The translations under genes and the position numbers were made by a program. 64,000 nt of DNA from Anaerofustis sp. (lineage in GTDB: Bacteria > Bacillota > Clostridia > Eubacteriales > Anaerofustaceae): assembly GCF_019420015.1 (NCBI RefSeq), contig NZ_JAHZIA010000011.1, positions 4,269 through 68,268 on the forward strand, read 5' to 3'. Every line of letters starts with the position of its first letter. Position 1 is the stretch's first letter. Below, in pieces: positions 60,178 through 64,000 of this stretch. The notes beneath the pieces are model-generated. The model was not told where the DNA came from. It ran no database searches and worked only from the letters and a program-made list of their open reading frames with translations.

Positions 60178-60960
60178 ATGGATAAAAATAACAAAGATAT
60201 ATACTATAGTAAATATGCTTCAGAGATGAGAAGTTTAATAAAAGAACAAAATAAAAAAATAAAACAGAAAAATTATCATATAAAAGTTTTAATTATTATG
60301 GTAATTTTATCACTTATGTTTGCTTCTGTGTTTAATTATAAATACAATAAACAAACAGAAAAAATAAAAGAATTAAATAATTTATTAATAGAAAAGGAAG
60401 ATGATATAAACAGATTAAATGATAAATTAAAAAGTAAAAATATTGAAATTGAAAATAAAGTAGAAGAATCCGACAAGTATAAAAAAGAAATAAGTGAATT
60501 GAATGAAAAAATAAATTTTTATGAAATACAAACTGGAAAATTTGAAAGTAAAGTAACAAATAAAATAAATTTAAATATATCAGATTTTAAAAGTTGGATG
60601 CCATATACTGCGATAACGGATAAAAATTCATTACAATATAAAATTATTTGTCAAGCAACACCAGATGAAAACGGAATAATGAAAATCAGTAACTTTTATT
60701 GTGCCGCGCTCGGTTCTGCTTATGGTAAAGTTGGGGATAAATTTAAAATAACTACGGACACGGGAAATATTTTTTATATTATAAAAGCAGATCAAAAATC
60801 AGATCAGCATACAATTGGTGACAACAAAACTTCATTAGATGGATCGAAGGTAGAATTTATTGTTGATAAAAATAATTTAAATAAAGAAGTAAAAAAGACA
60901 GGAAATGTTTCAGTTATTAATCAGTTTTCCGGTAAAATACAAAATATAGAGGTGTGCTAA
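60178..60960 (+). CDS. Membrane-anchored coiled-coil protein sharing a domain with the baseplate hub
   Basis: A 260-residue protein behind AGAAAGGTAGTAAATAAA. Residues 35-55 are one membrane helix (VLIIMVILSLMFASVFNYKY), 58-120 a coiled coil (LLIEKEDDINRLNDKLKSKN), and 140-258 a beta domain. The last part (GSKVEFIVDKNNLNKEVKKT) is clearly related to the end of the hub at 40156 (GSQIEFIVDKNQLKKGSPKV). The coiled coil and beta domain would face outward if the N-terminus is inside. Role unknown. Confidence 0.7.
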   Translation: MDKNNKDIYYSKYASEMRSLIKEQNKKIKQKNYHIKVLIIMVILSLMFASVFNYKYNKQTEKIKELNNLLIEKEDDINRLNDKLKSKNIEIENKVEESDKYKKEISELNEKINFYEIQTGKFESKVTNKINLNISDFKSWMPYTAITDKNSLQYKIICQATPDENGIMKISNFYCAALGSAYGKVGDKFKITTDTGNIFYIIKADQKSDQHTIGDNKTSLDGSKVEFIVDKNNLNKEVKKTGNVSVINQFSGKIQNIEVC

Positions 60961-60962
60961 AA

Positions 60963-61286
60963 ATGGAATTTAAAAATCCTTATTTTTTAACTGTAGAAAG
61001 AATAAATTTATTGCAAAGGTGGATTTTGGTTCATAGTTATTTATATTATGAAAAAAATGAAAGTATAGTAAAAGATGTAAATTACGATGCGAATACAAGA
61101 CAATTAATATATTTAAAAAATAAATATCCAAACGAATTTAAACAATCAGACTATTATCAATATTTTAAAGATTTTGATTCAGGTACAGGTTTTGATTTAT
61201 ATTCAAAAATAAAGGAAAATAATGATTTTGAATTATTGAAAAAAATAGAAAATAATGCCGAATTATTATTAAAACTTGTTTTGTAA
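60963..61286 (+). CDS. LigA-related small phage protein
   Basis: A 107-residue protein from ATG 60963 behind GAGGTGTGC; the in-frame GTG at 60954 overlaps the previous gene. RINLLQRWILVHSYLYYEKN, then QSDYYQYFKDFDSGTGFDLY match the family named DNA ligase LigA-related, which resembles the N-terminal helical part of NAD-dependent ligase. It lacks the nucleotidyltransferase domain, so it is not itself a ligase. Confidence 0.75.
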   Translation: MEFKNPYFLTVERINLLQRWILVHSYLYYEKNESIVKDVNYDANTRQLIYLKNKYPNEFKQSDYYQYFKDFDSGTGFDLYSKIKENNDFELLKKIENNAELLLKLVL

Positions 61287-61303
61287 AAATATAAAATTAA
61301 TGA

Positions 61304-61332
61304 TTGACAACATTTTTTAAAAATGATATACT
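61304..61332 (+). promoter_or_regulatory. SigA-like promoter with consensus TTGACA
   Basis: TTGACA (61304-61309), 17-bp spacer, TGA-TATACT (61327-61332). The transcript would begin just before a purine-rich repeat. Confidence 0.85.
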
Positions 61333-61352
61333 TAGTATGTAAGAGAGAGGAA

Positions 61353-61393
61353 GGGGGGTAGGGGGGTTAGAGAGAGATAGAGAGAGATAGAGA
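61353..61393 (+). repeat. G6-TA-G6 followed by AGAGAGAT repeats
   Basis: GGGGGGTAGGGGGG at 61353-61366 is followed by tandem AGAGAGAT-type units to about 61393, all within the 5' leader of the gene at 61437. No RNA or protein meaning is evident. Confidence 0.85.
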
Positions 61394-61436
61394 TAATAAA
61401 CATAAGTTAGATAAAGAAAGGATAGGTAAAGTAAAT

Positions 61437-61652
61437 ATGAAAACAGGTATATTTTTAGACAGAAATAAAAATAGAATTGATAGTAAAGAAATAGTATTAA
61501 ACAGAGGTAAATATATTTACTATGTAAGTAAAAATTGTGTAACATATTGTTTATTAAATGCAAACCATAAATTAGTTGTAACAAAACCATTGAGTATAAA
61601 GAAATTAAGACCGACAAAAGAAATTTTATCTTTAAACATAAAAATATTATAG
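61437..61652 (+). CDS. Unknown basic 71-residue protein
   Basis: The ATG follows GGATAGGTAAAGTAAAT, a modest ribosome binding site about 100 nt from the promoter at 61304. A small basic, probably beta-rich protein (FLDRNKNRIDSKEIVLNRGK, then YIYYVSKNCVTYCLLNANHK). No family recognised. Confidence 0.6.
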   Translation: MKTGIFLDRNKNRIDSKEIVLNRGKYIYYVSKNCVTYCLLNANHKLVVTKPLSIKKLRPTKEILSLNIKIL

Positions 61653-61671
61653 ATTTAATACAGTCCTTAAA

Positions 61672-61715
61672 AGTAACCTTGTTTGTATAGAATAAAAGGC
61701 AAAACTAAGGACTTT
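61672..61715 (+). terminator. Hairpin, possible weak terminator
   Basis: AGTCCTTA (61672-61679) pairs with TAAGGACT (61706-61713), followed by TTATTTA. A nested CCTT/AAGG pair can extend it. The T tract is interrupted. Confidence 0.45.
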
Positions 61716-61749
61716 ATTTAGTTAAAAATTAAAAATAGGTAAAAATAAA

Positions 61750-62532
61750 ATGGATAAAAAAATAAATAAATTAGAAGAATTAAATTATAAAAAAAGATTT
61801 ATGAATGGTTTTCATATGTTAGAAAGAGATAAAAATAAATATGAAGTATGGTCTGATTTAATGACCTTGTTTTCAATAGAAATATCAAATACAATAACGA
61901 GAAATTTAAAAGACATAGAACCGTTTAAAAGTACATGGGAAGAAAGGGAAAAGGAATATATTCGTGTAGCAAAAAAATATAATGAAAAAGAAAGAAAAAG
62001 AATTATTCCACAAATGTTTGCTTTGATTGTTTTAGAGTTGGAAAAAAATCCAGATCAAGACTTATTAGGATCAATTTATATGTCTTTGGAAATTTCAAGT
62101 AAAAATAAAGGACAATTTTTTACACCGTATAGTATTTGTAAATTAATGTCTGATGTTACTATTGATAAAAAAACATTATCAAAAGCAGTAAAAGAAAAAG
62201 GATATGCTGTTTTAAATGACTGTGCTATAGGCGGAGGTGCTACTTTAATTTCTGCTGTAAATAAAAGCAAAGACCTATTTCGCAAGTTAAATTATCAAAA
62301 TCACATTATGATTGTTGGACAAGATATAGATATAACATGTGTAAGGATGGCTTATATACAATTATCATTGCTGGGTGTTGCAGGATATATCAAACACTCT
62401 AATACAATAACAACCCCAGAAAATGATTTTGTAGAAGAAAACAATGTGTTTTGGATTACGCCGATAACTTTTAATGATATATGGCAAACAAGGATATTTT
62501 TTAGGGGAGGATATTCAAGATTTTTTAGATAA
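61750..62532 (+). CDS. N-6 DNA methylase-like protein without visible catalytic motif
   Basis: A 260-residue protein. KGQFFTPYSICKLMSDVTID and LNDCAIGGGATLISAVNKSK (motif I, SAM binding), then GQDIDITCVRMAYIQLSLLG (motif II) match the HsdM-type N-6 methylase core. The expected motif IV (N/DPPY/F) is absent; the chain runs NTITTPENDFVEENNVFWIT to the end. It may be a SAM-binding protein with another role, such as interfering with host restriction, or an inactive relative. Confidence 0.75.
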   Translation: MDKKINKLEELNYKKRFMNGFHMLERDKNKYEVWSDLMTLFSIEISNTITRNLKDIEPFKSTWEEREKEYIRVAKKYNEKERKRIIPQMFALIVLELEKNPDQDLLGSIYMSLEISSKNKGQFFTPYSICKLMSDVTIDKKTLSKAVKEKGYAVLNDCAIGGGATLISAVNKSKDLFRKLNYQNHIMIVGQDIDITCVRMAYIQLSLLGVAGYIKHSNTITTPENDFVEENNVFWITPITFNDIWQTRIFFRGGYSRFFR

Positions 62533-62547
62533 ATTTAAAAAAATATA

Positions 62548-62576
62548 TTTACAGATAGATAAATTTATGATATTAT
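62548..62576 (+). promoter_or_regulatory. SigA-like promoter, TATTATAATCATAG type
   Basis: TTTACA (62548-62553), 17-bp spacer, TGA-TATTAT (62571-62576), continuing AATCATAG. It leads to TTAGGAGGACAAT and the gene at 62616. Confidence 0.85.
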
Positions 62577-62615
62577 AATCATAGAGATTGAACATTAGAA
62601 GTTTAGGAGGACAAT

Positions 62616-63704
62616 ATGAAAAATTTTGAAATTTTAAATGTTAAAAAAGCAAACAAAAAAGGATCGGTTGTAGTTTATGTACAGTATGACAGAAGTGCAA
62701 CAATTTATAACTATGTGAGAAAAATTTATAATGATAAGTCGTTCATTATTTCAGGATATAAATTTTTCTTAAATAAAAAACTTGAGATTGTAGACGAAGT
62801 TAAATTATACGATGTTATAAGTGATAAAAAAAGACTTAATTCAAATGCAGAAAATGATAAAATAGAATTTGTTGAAGAAAAAATAGAAAAAGTAGTTTCT
62901 GAAAATGAAGAAGTAGATGAAATAGATGAAGTAGAAATAAATAACAACGAAGGAGAAATAAAACATAAAGAGTTTGAAACAATTAAGAGTTGTATAAAAT
63001 CAAATATTCCGGTATATTTGACTGGTCCTGCTGGAAGTGGAAAAACTATACAATCAAAAAAAATAGCAGAAGAATTAGATTTGGAGTTTTATTTTACAAA
63101 TTCAATTCAGCAAGAATATAAAATAACTGGTTTTATAGATGCTGGTGGAAAATATCATGAAACTGAATTTTATAAGGCATTTAAAAATGGAGGTTTGTTT
63201 TTCCTTGATGAATTAGATGCATCTATACCGGAAGTTTTAGTTTTGTTAAATGCCGCAATCGCTAATGGATATTTTGAGTTTCCAAATGGTAAAATAGAGG
63301 CAAATGAGAATTTCCGTGTTATAGCCGCAGGAAATACAAAGGGGAACGGTGCAGATGAACAGTACACTGGTAGAATGGTTTTAGATTCAGCAACTTTAGA
63401 TAGATTCGTTGTGATAGAATTTGATTATGATAAAAACGTAGAATTGAGTATTGCTAAAAATGACAAAGATCTGGTAAATTTTGTACACTCTTTAAGAAGA
63501 CAATGTGAAATATCAGGGATGAGATATGTGTTTTCTTACAGATGCATAGAGTATATTGTTAAATTAAAAAATACAAATTTAGATATTGAAAAGGTGTTAT
63601 TGATAGCAATTTTCAAAGGGATGAAAAAGGATGAAATTAGAATGTTTGATTTTAGTGGAATGAGTAATATGTATACACAAGCCGCGGTTAAATTAGCCGC
63701 TTAG
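62616..63704 (+). CDS. MoxR/CobS-type AAA+ ATPase
   Basis: A 362-residue protein. Residues 1-125 are a variable region with an acidic stretch. The AAA_5-type core follows: Walker A TGPAGSGKT, Walker B GGLFFLDELDAS, sensor 1 FRVIAAGNTKGNG, and an arginine region TLDRFVVIEFD. MoxR/CbbQ relatives work with a VWA-domain partner to remodel proteins; no such partner is visible here and it may lie beyond the window. Last protein gene before the tRNAs. Confidence 0.85.
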   Translation: MKNFEILNVKKANKKGSVVVYVQYDRSATIYNYVRKIYNDKSFIISGYKFFLNKKLEIVDEVKLYDVISDKKRLNSNAENDKIEFVEEKIEKVVSENEEVDEIDEVEINNNEGEIKHKEFETIKSCIKSNIPVYLTGPAGSGKTIQSKKIAEELDLEFYFTNSIQQEYKITGFIDAGGKYHETEFYKAFKNGGLFFLDELDASIPEVLVLLNAAIANGYFEFPNGKIEANENFRVIAAGNTKGNGADEQYTGRMVLDSATLDRFVVIEFDYDKNVELSIAKNDKDLVNFVHSLRRQCEISGMRYVFSYRCIEYIVKLKNTNLDIEKVLLIAIFKGMKKDEIRMFDFSGMSNMYTQAAVKLAA

Positions 63705-63717
63705 CTTTTGTATAAAA

Positions 63718-63850
63718 ATCAATCGCATTATTTAAAAAACATAACTCTACTTTCTATACTCCATAAAATTCCAATAATATCACGAACAAATTCCTTACAT
63801 CGAACGGATAAATTAAATATAGAAAAAAATATGAAAATAATGCGATTGAT
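63718..63850 (+). repeat. 16-bp perfect inverted repeat flanking a 101-nt non-coding stretch
   Basis: ATCAATCGCATTATTT (63718-63733) and AAATAATGCGATTGAT (63835-63850) are exact reverse complements and end seven bases before the tRNA-Gln. The sequence between has no convincing gene on either strand. Possible structured RNA, replication site or mobile remnant. Confidence 0.75.
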
Positions 63851-63856
63851 ATATTT

Positions 63857-63930
63857 AGGGATATAGTCTAATGGTAGGACAAAAGATTTTGATTCTTTTT
63901 GTGTAGGTTCGAGTCCTACTATCCCCGCCA
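63857..63930 (+). tRNA. tRNA-Gln (anticodon TTG)
   Basis: A full cloverleaf: acceptor AGGGATA with TATCCCC, a D-arm around GTCTAATGGTAGGAC, anticodon stem AAAGA/TCTTT with loop TTTTGAT (anticodon TTG), T-arm GTAGG-TTCGAGT-CCTAC, discriminator G and encoded CCA. The first acceptor pair is A-C. It reads CAA codons, abundant in this AT-rich genome. Confidence 0.9.
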
Positions 63931-63936
63931 ATTTTA

Positions 63937-64000
63937 GGGCCATTAGCTCAGTTGGTCAGAGCATCCGGCTCATAACCGGCAGGTCCAGGGTTCAAGTCCC
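63937..64000 (+). tRNA. tRNA-Met (anticodon CAT), cut by window end
   Basis: GGGCCATTAGCTCAGTTGGT opens the acceptor and D-arm; the anticodon loop CTCATAA carries CAT between CCGG stems. The T-arm is present to TTCAAGTCCC, and the 3' acceptor lies outside the window. CAT could also be an Ile tRNA decoding ATA after lysidine modification, which the missing end might settle. Confidence 0.85.

Noticed and set aside
61297..61617. 106-residue minus-strand frame with SLSLSLSNPPTPLPLS
   Set aside because: The composition is only the complement of the G- and GA-repeat leader; no start signal.
63728..63943. 71-residue minus-strand frame overlapping tRNA-Gln
   Set aside because: It contains GLEPTQKESKSFVLPLDYIP, a known type of false translation of a tRNA antisense strand.
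1..64000. Alternative genetic code (TGA or TAG recoded), as in some gut phages
   Set aside because: TAA, TAG and TGA each end clearly complete genes with the next ribosome binding site in place, and TGG is used for Trp throughout. Only the Lar-like gene hints at TGA as Trp.
1..64000. Integrase, excisionase, CI-type repressor or attachment site
   Set aside because: None recognised. The HigA-like protein is not enough to claim lysogeny, and genes outside the window are unknown.

Overview
The window is one continuous piece of a strongly AT-rich tailed-phage genome. Every convincing protein gene lies on the + strand, and most genes abut or overlap with a clear AGGAGG-type ribosome binding site. 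The host is most likely a low-GC Firmicute, probably a Clostridia-type bacterium: SigA-like promoters with extended -10 boxes, an SPP1-family holin, S-layer-homology segments on phage proteins, and phage families typical of that group. A sheath (DUF3383), a tube (DUF3277), gp25/W, J-like and spike proteins show a contractile tail (myovirus morphology). No integrase, excisionase or CI-type repressor is visible here, so lifestyle cannot be decided from this window. TAA, TAG and TGA all act as stops.

Layout. 1-7.5 kb: end of the terminase small subunit, a block of small accessory genes (Nudix, MazG-like, HigA-like, zinc ribbons), then the terminase large subunit. 7.5-11 kb: small genes and the portal. 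11-21.3 kb: a tail-fibre / receptor-binding region with an unusual SLH-bearing subtilase-like protein and a tandem set of paralogous fibre cassettes. 21.4-23.4 kb: small genes and holin. 23.4-29.8 kb: MuF head protein and an accessory bay encoding a zeta-toxin-like kinase, an ADP-ribosylglycohydrolase, an ADP-ribosyltransferase, a possible small nuclease and a ferritin-like protein, several with N-terminal motifs of a kind seen on phage head-associated proteins. 29.9-35.4 kb: protease/scaffold, cement, major capsid, connectors. 35.4-44.9 kb: sheath, tube, frameshifted tail chaperone, tape measure, baseplate. 45-49.4 kb: endolysin, lysis accessory, sigma-like HTH, surface proteins. 49.5-63.7 kb: replication and recombination (primase, SSB, PolIII alpha, RecA, Cas4-like nuclease, RuvC-like resolvase, two methyltransferase-like proteins, AAA+ ATPase). 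The window ends in tRNA-Gln and tRNA-Met.

Most notable observations. (1) Three neighbouring receptor-binding genes each carry a G7-G8 tract at or near the same N-terminal position and each is out of frame by one base, which looks like phase variation of a receptor-binding array. (2) The tail-assembly chaperone has a textbook -1 frameshift signal (T TTT TTC, 7-nt spacer, 10-bp hairpin); the same heptamer marks the frame break in a second gene near 59.3 kb. (3) The ART / ADP-ribosylglycohydrolase / zeta bay could be a virion-delivered effector set with immunity. (4) A repeated promoter family with perfect 17-bp spacing drives the operons, and at least one leader (about 49.95-50.06 kb) has mutually exclusive terminator and antiterminator hairpins; other long inverted repeats overlap Shine-Dalgarno sequences.

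All family names come from reading motifs by eye; no database search was possible. Homopolymer-related sequencing errors are the main alternative to several frameshift-based claims and are stated where relevant.
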